35,917 bases of DNA from contig CAMENR010000010.1 in NCBI GenBank assembly GCA_945928645.1, positions 1 through 35,917 of the forward strand, in the 5' to 3' direction. The notes under the pieces were generated by a model, which saw only the letters and a list, made by a program, of their open reading frames with translations, searched no databases and was not told the DNA's origin. The stretch comes from an uncultured Clostridia bacterium (GTDB lineage Bacteria; Bacillota; Clostridia; Christensenellales; UBA1242). Below are positions 7,711-15,307 of this stretch, in pieces (position 1 is the stretch's first letter; every line of letters begins with the position of its first letter). The translations under genes were made by a program, and so were the position numbers.

Positions 7711-10700
7711 TTATGGCTGTCCTGACATCTTTTTAAGGTAATCCAACATAGATTTAATACCAGCATTGATGTCCTTAAGTTCTCTTGTGTTTTGTTCATT
7801 TATAACTCTAATCGCCTTAGAAACCTTTTCTGCAAGGTTGTTGTCAGAGGAATCAAGTTTTACCGATTGAGGCTTATTTTTACCCTCAGCCTGCGTATCT
7901 TTTATCATCTTCTTAAACTTTTCAAAGTCTTTGTCGTTATTTAATTTTTCCTTATTTGCCAAGTCAATTTTTGCCCTGCTTTCTATTATTGATTTGTAGT
8001 TCTTTGCCACTGTTTCATTTCTATCTGCTTGCAGGTCTATTTTGTCCCCTTTGATGTTAAATCCGTTCAATTTGAACAGTTCAAAAGCCCTATACAAATC
8101 CATAAGTTCAGATTTTTCCTGCTCCTCTTTCCTCTTATTTGACTCCTTCTTTAACTTTTCTTCTTCCCTCTTAAACTCTTGTTCCCATACCTTCTTTCTA
8201 GTTTTTTCTTCCTTAGCTGTCTCTCTTGCAGTATTTTCTTCTGCTGTAGAAATAGTCTTGCCAGAAGCGGCTGGGTCAAAGAATTTCTCTATTATTGCAC
8301 CTGCAGATGCATCTGCACTCTTTACAAAGTCAATTGTGCTTTTTGGAATGCTGCTCAACTTTCTGTCGGCAATCTGAAGACCTACCCCAATAGCACCACC
8401 CAACATTTTGTTTAGCGCCCAGTTCACTGGAGCAAAAATATTATGATTAGAAATAGCCTTCATAAGAGGATTTTTTTCGTTTAAATCCTTTTGCATATCG
8501 GCAAACTCTTTATAAAAGCCATCCTTTTGGAGTTTTGCCCATTCTTCTTTTTTACCTGATTTTATTGCGCTCTTTTTTTCCTCTCTAGCGGACAACATTT
8601 GGTTGTAGTATCTCTGATTATTTGACTCTATATCAGACCATTTTTTGTTGTAATCCAATGCATCCTGCCTGCTAGCAATACTATTTTGTCTTTGTTTTAT
8701 TTCATTTTGTATTTGTTGTTTTTTGTCATTATATGCTTTTTCTTCATTAGAGCCACTCCATTTTTGCCCAGACTTCTTTAATTTTTTTGCATTGACCAGT
8801 TTTTGATTTTCAAGTTTTTTAAGCTCTTCCTCTTTACTTGCGATATAGTTGTTATCATCTTGATTTAATTTTTCTATGCCTGCAACCTTGCTGTCAAATT
8901 TCTCCTTCTCCGATGTTGCAAGGCCTAGGCTGTTCTGCAAATCTTTTTTGCTGGTCGACCTTGCATCTTCCTCAACCTTGTCCATTCTCATTCTCAGGGA
9001 ATTTGCGCCAATAGTGTCGCCATTTGCTTCCGCTTCGTCAATTTGACTTTGTAAATCTTCTTTAGCAGCAGCTATGTTGCTATTCATACTTTCGTTACCT
9101 GCTTTTCTGCCAGCATACCAACTTTTTGCCCCTTTGAAAGCTGTTGCAAGCCCCGAGAAGTGCCCACCTGCAACAATTGCTGCACCTTTTGATGCTGTTC
9201 CGACAACGCCAACTGCCTTGCTTGTAAGATCCTTGCCAGTAGCAAGCATATCCTCAGTGCCTAAGAAACCAGCAAGCATACTAGATGCTTTGTTTATCAT
9301 ACCCACACCAACATAGATAAATATTATAGACAAGAATGCCTGATATGTGGTGTATAGTGGGTTGACAATATTATTTCCTCCAATAACCTCACCCCAAGGG
9401 TTGAGAGATGTAACCAATGGAAGTATAATAAAGAAAATATTTATTGCAAACACAGGAATACATGTCATAATAAGTTGTTTTATCCAACTACCTCTCCAAC
9501 TGCTCTCTGCATTACCCTTGTCTAGTGGTGCTATTGCAGTAACCACTGGTGCCATCAAGAATAACAAAGCCATCTCCAAGGCTCTTTTTACAAAGACCAA
9601 AATAAGTTTGAAATACTGCCAAGCAACAGCAACCATACCAAATGTCATTAGGATAAGGTTCATATTGTTAAATTTATAGAAATACCCCACAAGTCCAGTG
9701 TCCATAACTGCATCTCTGGTATAACTAGTAGGCTTCCAGTAAGTCTGTTGATAATCTGGAGTATATTCAACACTCCAATCGTCATTGATTGCCTTCTCCC
9801 ATATTTTATCACCACCAGGGCCTACATGTAATGTTGCTGCAGAAATCTCCAAATATCTACTTTTCTCTTCTTCTGTTTGTTTCTTTATTTGTTCCTCAGT
9901 CAAATCGACTAATTTTTTACCCTCCTCTAGTCCATTGTAATAATAGTATTTGCAAAAACCATCAGACCAGCCACCGTCACCGACAAAGAGTTTGTTAATA
10001 AATTCAGCCAATTTAGTTCGTTGTGTGTTGGTTATTTTATTTATATCTTCTTGTGAAGCATTTGGCCTGCTTCCAGTAAATACACGTTCTCCAAGATCTT
10101 CGGTATAATAGACTTCTTTTAGCACATTCCACAATGTTACAGATCCCTTTGCAGTTGCCTCACTTACCGCATTTATCGAATTTAAGTAATTGTTAACAAG
10201 CGAACAGATTTCCGTTTTTGCAGACCCACTTACATTCATACACAACTGAAATTTACTATCATCATTCCACCAAGTATCCAAATCATCTTCTTTTATTGTA
10301 GACATACCCTTCTTAAAACTTTGATATGTTTTCCCATCATAAGTATGTCCACTTCCTTGACCTGGATAAAGAACTTGCAACTCCACATAGGCTGCGCCAT
10401 TTGATTCCTGTTTAAATGATATTTTGCAACTAGGAACAGTCTGCATAAAACCACCAGAGTCATCGCCTAAATAAGATACACTAACAGGCAATTGTATAAG
10501 ATAATCATAGGCAGCAAGAGTTTCCCCTACTTTCAGCTTGTCTTGTTTGCTTGAAACCTCATCACTTTTAACATTCAAAGAGAAATAACCAGCCATATTC
10601 TTTGTCGGATTCACGTTATAGGCATTACCTATGGAAATTAAATCTATAGTCTGTTCTGTGCCTTCCCTTGAATTAAGCAACCCATAAGATCCATTATCCC

Positions 10701-11499
10701 TAATAATATCTCCCATTTTCAAAGGAAAAGTGTTAACCACTTCTCTATTCATATATATAACACTGTCTGACTTCTTTTCGTATGTCCATTTAACTACGGT
10801 AACAGACCCCTCTTCTACAGCAAAATACTTGTTAAGCATAGAGGTCATACTGACTATGGGGGCTTCTTGTGGCTTATTGGCAAAATAAACTGTATCTGTA
10901 GTAAGAAGATAATTGGCAAACCCATTGTCCAGAGATACACGATTGGCATTTAGGGCTCCTGCGTTGAATACGAGATTAGTTATATTATAGTTGGAGTCTG
11001 CTTTGAACGTTGCTGCAACCGCTTTTGTAAGCATATTAGCACCATAAATGCTAACAAATGATATAACTGGAATAAGGAAAAAGTTTAGCACAGACTTCAC
11101 TGCACGTTGAATAATTGGTCCTTTGGCTGCACCCTTTGCGTCGGTTGCAAACTCTGACTTCACAATAGCAAAAATAGTGAACACAACTAGCAATGCAACA
11201 CACATTGCAAGTATCGTCCAAAATGCTGTTTGCACTGCTTCGCTGGTGATAAAAGCATATGTAATATCTGTCCAATTCCCTTCGCCACCAACTTCTATAT
11301 ATTTTCCTCCTGCCTCAAGCCTCATAGATTCTATGCCAGCAAGTTTTCTAAAAAGGCTCATAACAAAATCTATCAGCATACCTACCCCGGTAAAAACAAG
11401 GTAGAACAGATAGCCAATAAAATTTAGTGCCTCTCCCAAGACACCCATAGTAACTTGCCACCACTTATCTATAGCAGAAAGCATATTGCCAAAAACCAT
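7711..11499 (-). CDS. VirB6/TrbL-like T4SS channel protein with large external loop and coiled-coil tail
   Basis: Polytopic membrane protein of 1262 aa. The N-terminal membrane segments lie at about residues 25-50, 90-113 and 133-155. A ~450-residue hydrophilic, Cys-poor domain (about 165-610) follows, predicted to face outwards. A second cluster of helices (about 612-660, 673-698, 712-736) contains the basic/Pro elements typical of TrbL/VirB6 proteins (KLILVFVKRALEMALLFLMA). A Gly/Ala-rich stretch to residue ~790 precedes a long cytoplasmic tail (800-1262) of charged coiled coil with an internal hydrophobic patch (1010-1045). The start has GGTGAGGTG upstream. It follows the first pilin gene by 78 bp and precedes virB4, an order seen in Gram-positive and mycoplasma ICE modules. 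The outer loop could build the cell-wall passage or contact a recipient; this is inference. Confidence 0.85.
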   Translation of the reverse strand: MVFGNMLSAIDKWWQVTMGVLGEALNFIGYLFYLVFTGVGMLIDFVMSLFRKLAGIESMRLEAGGKYIEVGGEGNWTDITYAFITSEAVQTAFWTILAMCVALLVVFTIFAIVKSEFATDAKGAAKGPIIQRAVKSVLNFFLIPVISFVSIYGANMLTKAVAATFKADSNYNITNLVFNAGALNANRVSLDNGFANYLLTTDTVYFANKPQEAPIVSMTSMLNKYFAVEEGSVTVVKWTYEKKSDSVIYMNREVVNTFPLKMGDIIRDNGSYGLLNSREGTEQTIDLISIGNAYNVNPTKNMAGYFSLNVKSDEVSSKQDKLKVGETLAAYDYLIQLPVSVSYLGDDSGGFMQTVPSCKISFKQESNGAAYVELQVLYPGQGSGHTYDGKTYQSFKKGMSTIKEDDLDTWWNDDSKFQLCMNVSGSAKTEICSLVNNYLNSINAVSEATAKGSVTLWNVLKEVYYTEDLGERVFTGSRPNASQEDINKITNTQRTKLAEFINKLFVGDGGWSDGFCKYYYYNGLEEGKKLVDLTEEQIKKQTEEEKSRYLEISAATLHVGPGGDKIWEKAINDDWSVEYTPDYQQTYWKPTSYTRDAVMDTGLVGYFYKFNNMNLILMTFGMVAVAWQYFKLILVFVKRALEMALLFLMAPVVTAIAPLDKGNAESSWRGSWIKQLIMTCIPVFAINIFFIILPLVTSLNPWGEVIGGNNIVNPLYTTYQAFLSIIFIYVGVGMINKASSMLAGFLGTEDMLATGKDLTSKAVGVVGTASKGAAIVAGGHFSGLATAFKGAKSWYAGRKAGNESMNSNIAAAKEDLQSQIDEAEANGDTIGANSLRMRMDKVEEDARSTSKKDLQNSLGLATSEKEKFDSKVAGIEKLNQDDNNYIASKEEELKKLENQKLVNAKKLKKSGQKWSGSNEEKAYNDKKQQIQNEIKQRQNSIASRQDALDYNKKWSDIESNNQRYYNQMLSAREEKKSAIKSGKKEEWAKLQKDGFYKEFADMQKDLNEKNPLMKAISNHNIFAPVNWALNKMLGGAIGVGLQIADRKLSSIPKSTIDFVKSADASAGAIIEKFFDPAASGKTISTAEENTARETAKEEKTRKKVWEQEFKREEEKLKKESNKRKEEQEKSELMDLYRAFELFKLNGFNIKGDKIDLQADRNETVAKNYKSIIESRAKIDLANKEKLNNDKDFEKFKKMIKDTQAEGKNKPQSVKLDSSDNNLAEKVSKAIRVINEQNTRELKDINAGIKSMLDYLKKMSGQP

Positions 11500-11577
11500 T
11501 TTTCACCTCACCAAATTATTAGATAAATATATTACACTTCCCTAACACTAGTAGATTAACTGCTCAACTAAAATTCC

Positions 11578-11976
11578 TTATGTAGCAGAAATGTCTTTCC
11601 ACCCTTCGCCAAGACTTAGGTTATTTTTGAGAAATTCTATAATATCCGGAATGGCATACATTATCACCGCTCCTATCCAGACTGCAAATATAAAGCATAT
11701 AAAGCCTATCAATATCCCAAACAATCTAGACTTTGCTTCTTTTGCTTTTGAGGCATCTGGCGCTTTGGCAATTTGAATACCCATCACTATGGCTAGCACC
11801 ACTCCCAAAGCCAGCAACCCAATAGTTATTGGAACAAGAAATTCATTCAAAAAATCCATAATGACAGCAATGCCACCATATCCAGCATCCTCAAGCCTTT
11901 TTGCATCAAAAATCTCACCCAACATATAAGGCAATTTTGTTATTGCTAACTGTGCAGTTCCAAATAAATTTAACAA
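11578..11976 (-). CDS. T4SS pilin-like membrane protein, copy 1 (TTG start)
   Basis: 132 aa with two membrane helices separated by a short basic loop (GIQIAKAPDASKAKEAKSRL), the TrbC/VirB2-type pilin-like topology of Gram-positive T4SSs. It aligns with the 121-aa protein at 12366-12731 over the whole double-helix region (F(L/M)xExxxPITIxxLAxGV... and ...YxxP). I chose the TTG at 11974-11976 because it stands behind AAGGGGAG with the same leader (AAAAGGGGAGAAAAA) as the paralogue. A longer reading from 12015 would put that ribosome site inside the coding sequence. It is cotranscribed with the VirB6-like gene (78-bp gap, no terminator). Confidence 0.85.
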   Translation of the reverse strand: MLNLFGTAQLAITKLPYMLGEIFDAKRLEDAGYGGIAVIMDFLNEFLVPITIGLLALGVVLAIVMGIQIAKAPDASKAKEAKSRLFGILIGFICFIFAVWIGAVIMYAIPDIIEFLKNNLSLGEGWKDISAT

Positions 11977-12106
11977 GGTTTTTCTCCCCTTTTTTAGATT
12001 TCGCCACAACACCAAACGAAAGTCTTAAGTTGCAATTTTATTATTTCCTTTAGGCAAAGTATTTATTTTTGAGAACATAACATCGCAACATAATTAGTTT
12101 GAGCAT

Positions 12107-12136
12107 ATTTTAACATAAAAAAACAAAAAACGCCAA
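12107..12136 (-). promoter_or_regulatory. Candidate promoter of pilin copy 1 and the T4SS operon
   Basis: Minus strand: -35 TTGGCG (12131-12136), 18-nt spacer, -10 TAAAAT (12107-12112) with TGT before it (extended -10). It lies in the 389-bp spacer 11977-12365, which otherwise holds a palindrome and the terminator of pilin copy 2, but no gene. The -35 is a weak match. Confidence 0.4.
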
Positions 12137-12157
12137 TAAATTAAAGCATTTTTTGTT

Positions 12158-12172
12158 AAATGATTATCATTT
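12158..12172. promoter_or_regulatory. 7-1-7 perfect palindrome, candidate operator
   Basis: AAATGATtATCATTT is a perfect inverted repeat with a one-base centre, about 22 bp upstream of the candidate -35 of the pilin-1 operon. Size and symmetry resemble Fur-family 7-1-7 boxes and it contains TGATTATCA, but the half-site is not the standard TGATAAT. It could be the site of a T4SS regulator not encoded here. Confidence 0.35.
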
Positions 12173-12310
12173 TCACTTCTTTCTATTTTTTCATCAAAAA
12201 AATAGCTTCCCTTTCTGTTATACACCACCAAGTTAGTCTGGCTAATAACATCGTATTATCCTTTGCATAAAGTCATACAACAAGTTGTTCTTTTAATAGT
12301 TAACAACACA

Positions 12311-12341
12311 AAAAGGTCCAAGCCATATCAGCCTGAACCTT
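12311..12341 (-). terminator. Terminator after pilin copy 2
   Basis: An imperfect 11-bp stem (12313-12323 with 12331-12341, 8-nt loop) is followed on the minus strand by TTTTTGTG. It starts 25 nt after the pilin-2 stop codon, so pilin 2 is a separate short transcript, as expected for a subunit needed in excess. Confidence 0.7.
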
Positions 12342-12365
12342 GAATGTGTAATTGGTTTGTTGCCC

Positions 12366-12731
12366 TTACAAAGATGGATAGAACATAGAAGGTGTATCAA
12401 CAGGATTAGGAGCAGTAGCCAATGTTGGAAGATAAGCCATAAGCATTGTAATAATCCAAATTGCAATAAGGGTAACAACAAATGCTATTGCTACATTGAT
12501 AAGTCTTTTCTTGACTTCGCCTGCCTTATCTGCACTTTCTGCCCTTGCAAGTTGAATACCCAGCCAAATACACCACGCAACACCTACTGCAAGAATGACT
12601 ATTGTAATAGGAATAATTGCTTCACCCATAAACTTAACTATACTGCCAAGCCACTTCCATTGTGCGTCTGTAAAAGGTGCTTTCTCCACAACGCTATCAA
12701 ATATTCCCCCAAGCAAATTAAAGAAGTTCAT
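12366..12731 (-). CDS. T4SS pilin-like membrane protein, copy 2
   Basis: 121 aa with two membrane helices (about residues 36-58 and 77-101) joined by a charged loop (GIQLARAESADKAGEVKKRL). It is a paralogue of the 132-aa protein at 11578-11976 and the probable pilin or channel-lining subunit. ATG start with AAAGGGGAG 6 nt upstream. It has its own extended -10 promoter and its own terminator, making a one-gene transcript, and stands head-to-head with the VirD4 gene. The Pro-rich C-terminus (ATAPNPVDTPSM) is absent from the other copy, so the two are not interchangeable. Confidence 0.85.
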   Translation of the reverse strand: MNFFNLLGGIFDSVVEKAPFTDAQWKWLGSIVKFMGEAIIPITIVILAVGVAWCIWLGIQLARAESADKAGEVKKRLINVAIAFVVTLIAIWIITMLMAYLPTLATAPNPVDTPSMFYPSL

Positions 12732-12761
12732 TTTTTCTCCCCTTTTTATTAAGATACAACT

Positions 12762-12789
12762 ATGTTAGCATAACTTTTTGTCATTTCAA
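12762..12789 (-). promoter_or_regulatory. Promoter of pilin copy 2
   Basis: Minus strand: -35 TTGAAA (12784-12789), 16-nt spacer, extended -10 TGCTAACAT (-10 at 12762-12767). The core GTTATGCTAACAT nearly equals ATTATGCTAATAT before the 1276-aa gene, suggesting co-regulation. Confidence 0.6.
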
Positions 12790-12967
12790 AATGATTTTCA
12801 CAATTTTTTTTATTTTTTCTTGAAAAATAGAAAAAAGCAAGGCAATAACTCGCATAATGCTAAATATTATAGCAAGGGTTTTTAATAAAAGAGAGGAAAA
12901 CATATTTTTTTCTAGGCAATACTACCACTTTTGGATAAAAATTTTTTGATTTTTATTAGCAAATTGT

Positions 12968-12996
12968 TTGCTTGTTTGTTTTGTTTTATTTATAAT
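12968..12996 (+). promoter_or_regulatory. Promoter of the VirD4 gene
   Basis: -35 TTGCTT (12968-12973), 17-nt spacer, consensus -10 TATAAT (12991-12996), 29 nt before the ATG. It is back-to-back with the pilin-2 promoter in a 294-bp divergent spacer. Confidence 0.65.
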
Positions 12997-13025
12997 AGGA
13001 TATAAATTTATACTTGGAGATTGTT

Positions 13026-15044
13026 ATGAAAACACTAAAAAAATTGTTGTTCCTACCTCTTATATTGGTTATCTGCTTTGGGGCTGGGCTTGCCCTTAGT
13101 TATTATGCCACAGGGGCTAAGGTCTTTGATTTTTCGGTGCTTATTTCCAACCAGTTGACAATGCTTCCCGTTGTTTTGGGAGGTGGTGGATATGTTTTAT
13201 TTTTGCTTTCCAAAATGGCAGATAGCAAGCCCTCTACCGTTAAGCAAGAAACAAAAACCAAAGAAGGCAAAAAAATTGACCAGTTCTTTGATTCTCGTTG
13301 GGTTTCGGAAAAGGAATTGAAAACTGAGAAAAAGTTTATGTTTACTACCTGGAGTACCCTCCACAACAGCAAAGACGGCATATTGATTAGGAGTGAGGTT
13401 AAGGGCAATAATGCAGAGATAAATATGTATAGCCCTATCCACACGATGATTATAGGTACAACGGGAACAGGAAAAACTCAAAAATATATCGAACCATCAA
13501 TTCAAATATTATCCTCCACTCAGACCAAACCAAGTTTTGTAATCACAGACCCAAAAGGAGAACTTTTTGAAAAACATAGCCACAAGTTGAAGGCAGAAGG
13601 ATATGATGTAAAAGTGTTTGACTTGAGGCGACCTTATCAGTCTTCTCGCTGGAATCCAATGGACAATGCTTACGTTCAATATCACAGGGCTCATCACTTG
13701 CAAGAAGAAGTTATAACTCATGTTGGCGTAAACCCAGCCGATCTCGGGCTGAAAATTATTGCACACGAATACAACAACGAATGGTATGAATACAATGGCA
13801 TTGCCTATCCTAACAAGGAAGTATTGGACTCTGACCTTAGGTCAAAGAGAGCAGAATTGATTGACCAAGCAGAAAATGATATTGCCGAAATAGCATCTAC
13901 CCTCTGCCCTATCCAAAGCGCCCAAGATCCTGTGTGGGAGCGTGGCGCACAAGAGTTTATCCGTGGGACAATGCTTGCTATGCTAGAAGACTCTGCCGAC
14001 CCAAGACTAGATATGACTAGAGATAAGTTTAACTGTTATAACCTAGCAAAAATTGCCAACCACCGTGACTCTTCCAGCAACGATAATCCTTATGGGCCAC
14101 TAAGAAGTTACTTTATGGGCAGACCACCTTACAGCAAAGTTTTGTCGCTTGTTTCAAATGCAATCAACAATGCTCCAACTACAACCAAGTCCTATATGGG
14201 TATTGTTTCTGGTGCGCTTGCTTTGTTTAATGACAACGGGATATGTTTTGTAACCAGCGGAACAGATATGGACTTCTCTACTTTTGCCGAAAGGCCAACA
14301 GCATTGTTTATTATCATCCCTGACGAAAAGGAATCCAGACATAAACTTGCAACTCTGCTTATTTCTCAACTATACAAAAAGTTGGTTGATATGGCTTCTA
14401 CCTATCCTGGACAAGCATTGCCAAGAAATGTATATTTCCTACTAGACGAATTCGCCAACTTGCCAAAGATAGAAAACATAGACACGCTTATAACAGTTGG
14501 GCGAAGCAGACATATTTACTTCTCTTTGGTTGTTCAATCATTCAACCAACTCAACTCCAAATATGGTGATGATGTAGCGGCTGTGCTCAAAGGCAACTGT
14601 CCTATTAAGATATTTATTGGAACAGATGACCCAAAGACTTGCGAAGAATTTTCTACCCTTTGTGGCAATGTTACCATAGAAAACACCTCTACATCTGAAA
14701 GCAAGGCAAAAGATGAAAAAAGCAATGACAAGAAAGATGGTGTAAGTTATACAACAAGTATTTCTACAACCACAAGACCACTTATTTATCCTGACGAGCT
14801 TACTCACATATCTCGCAAAGATGGCACTGGAGATGTAATTGTTAAAATTCTTAATGAATTCCCTATCAGAGTAAAATCTACTCCAGCATATGCAACACCT
14901 ATGTTTGATCATATTCTTGCTTCTAGTGAATATATTCCTTCTAGGTCGCTAGACGAAGAAGCAGTGTCTTATAGTATTATCAAGCGAAACAACATCGTCC
15001 TAAGGCCAAAGATGCCTACTAGACCAATCAATCCATTCTCATAA
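13026..15044 (+). CDS. virD4: VirD4/TraG-type coupling protein
   Basis: Coupling ATPase that recruits substrates to the T4SS channel; 672 aa. Two N-terminal membrane helices (about residues 7-29 and 40-61), then the cytoplasmic motor: Walker A GTTGTGKT at 144-151, the TraG/VirD4 signature FVITDPKGEL at 171-180, RWNPM at about 208-212, Walker B VYFLLDEFANLP at 469-480 and the VVQSFNQL motif at about 502-509. The start at 13026 is chosen because GGAG lies 6-7 nt before it; an upstream TTG in frame overlaps that site. Transcribed away from the pilin and VirB4 genes and followed by a terminator. No relaxase accompanies it, which leaves open whether its substrate is DNA or protein. Confidence 0.93.
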   Translation: MKTLKKLLFLPLILVICFGAGLALSYYATGAKVFDFSVLISNQLTMLPVVLGGGGYVLFLLSKMADSKPSTVKQETKTKEGKKIDQFFDSRWVSEKELKTEKKFMFTTWSTLHNSKDGILIRSEVKGNNAEINMYSPIHTMIIGTTGTGKTQKYIEPSIQILSSTQTKPSFVITDPKGELFEKHSHKLKAEGYDVKVFDLRRPYQSSRWNPMDNAYVQYHRAHHLQEEVITHVGVNPADLGLKIIAHEYNNEWYEYNGIAYPNKEVLDSDLRSKRAELIDQAENDIAEIASTLCPIQSAQDPVWERGAQEFIRGTMLAMLEDSADPRLDMTRDKFNCYNLAKIANHRDSSSNDNPYGPLRSYFMGRPPYSKVLSLVSNAINNAPTTTKSYMGIVSGALALFNDNGICFVTSGTDMDFSTFAERPTALFIIIPDEKESRHKLATLLISQLYKKLVDMASTYPGQALPRNVYFLLDEFANLPKIENIDTLITVGRSRHIYFSLVVQSFNQLNSKYGDDVAAVLKGNCPIKIFIGTDDPKTCEEFSTLCGNVTIENTSTSESKAKDEKSNDKKDGVSYTTSISTTTRPLIYPDELTHISRKDGTGDVIVKILNEFPIRVKSTPAYATPMFDHILASSEYIPSRSLDEEAVSYSIIKRNNIVLRPKMPTRPINPFS

Positions 15045-15057
15045 TCAAAAAATCAAG

Positions 15058-15080
15058 GCTCTCTTTTGAGAGCTTTTTTT
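15058..15080 (+). terminator. Terminator after virD4
   Basis: Stem GCTCTC (15058-15063) / GAGAGC (15068-15073), TTTT loop, followed by seven T. It separates virD4 from the giant surface-protein gene. Confidence 0.8.
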
Positions 15081-15100
15081 ATTTTTTTGTCATATTTGTT

Positions 15101-15130
15101 TTGAAGAATTGTCGTATTATGATATATTAT
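15101..15130 (+). promoter_or_regulatory. Possible promoter of the giant surface-protein gene
   Basis: -35 TTGAAG (15101-15106), 18-nt spacer, -10 TATTAT (15125-15130). The region is so AT-rich that other choices exist. It would give a leader of about 170 nt that contains a GC-richer block (about 15200-15240) and ends in a hairpin (15286-15291 / 15301-15306) holding the ribosome site in its loop. Confidence 0.3.
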
Positions 15131-15307
15131 AAATTATATTGAAGTATAGTTGAAATAATATAATTGTTTTGTGGGATAATAATCTTATAAAATATTATTT
15201 CTGCAGTAAGGCAACGACAACTCGTAATGCGGTGGCGACTTAAAAATTGGCATTTGTTAGTAAAAGAACTAATAAATATGTTCACATTTTCAAAAGAGGT
15301 GAAAATT

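Noticed and set aside
12183..12205. A/T-only hairpin in the pilin spacer considered as a terminator
   Set aside because: The stem has almost no G-C pairs and there is no T-run in the needed direction.
15200..15240. GC-richer block in the leader of the giant gene, considered as a riboswitch
   Set aside because: It does not show the conserved core of c-di-GMP, cobalamin, preQ1 or fluoride riboswitches that I can recall; too short to call.
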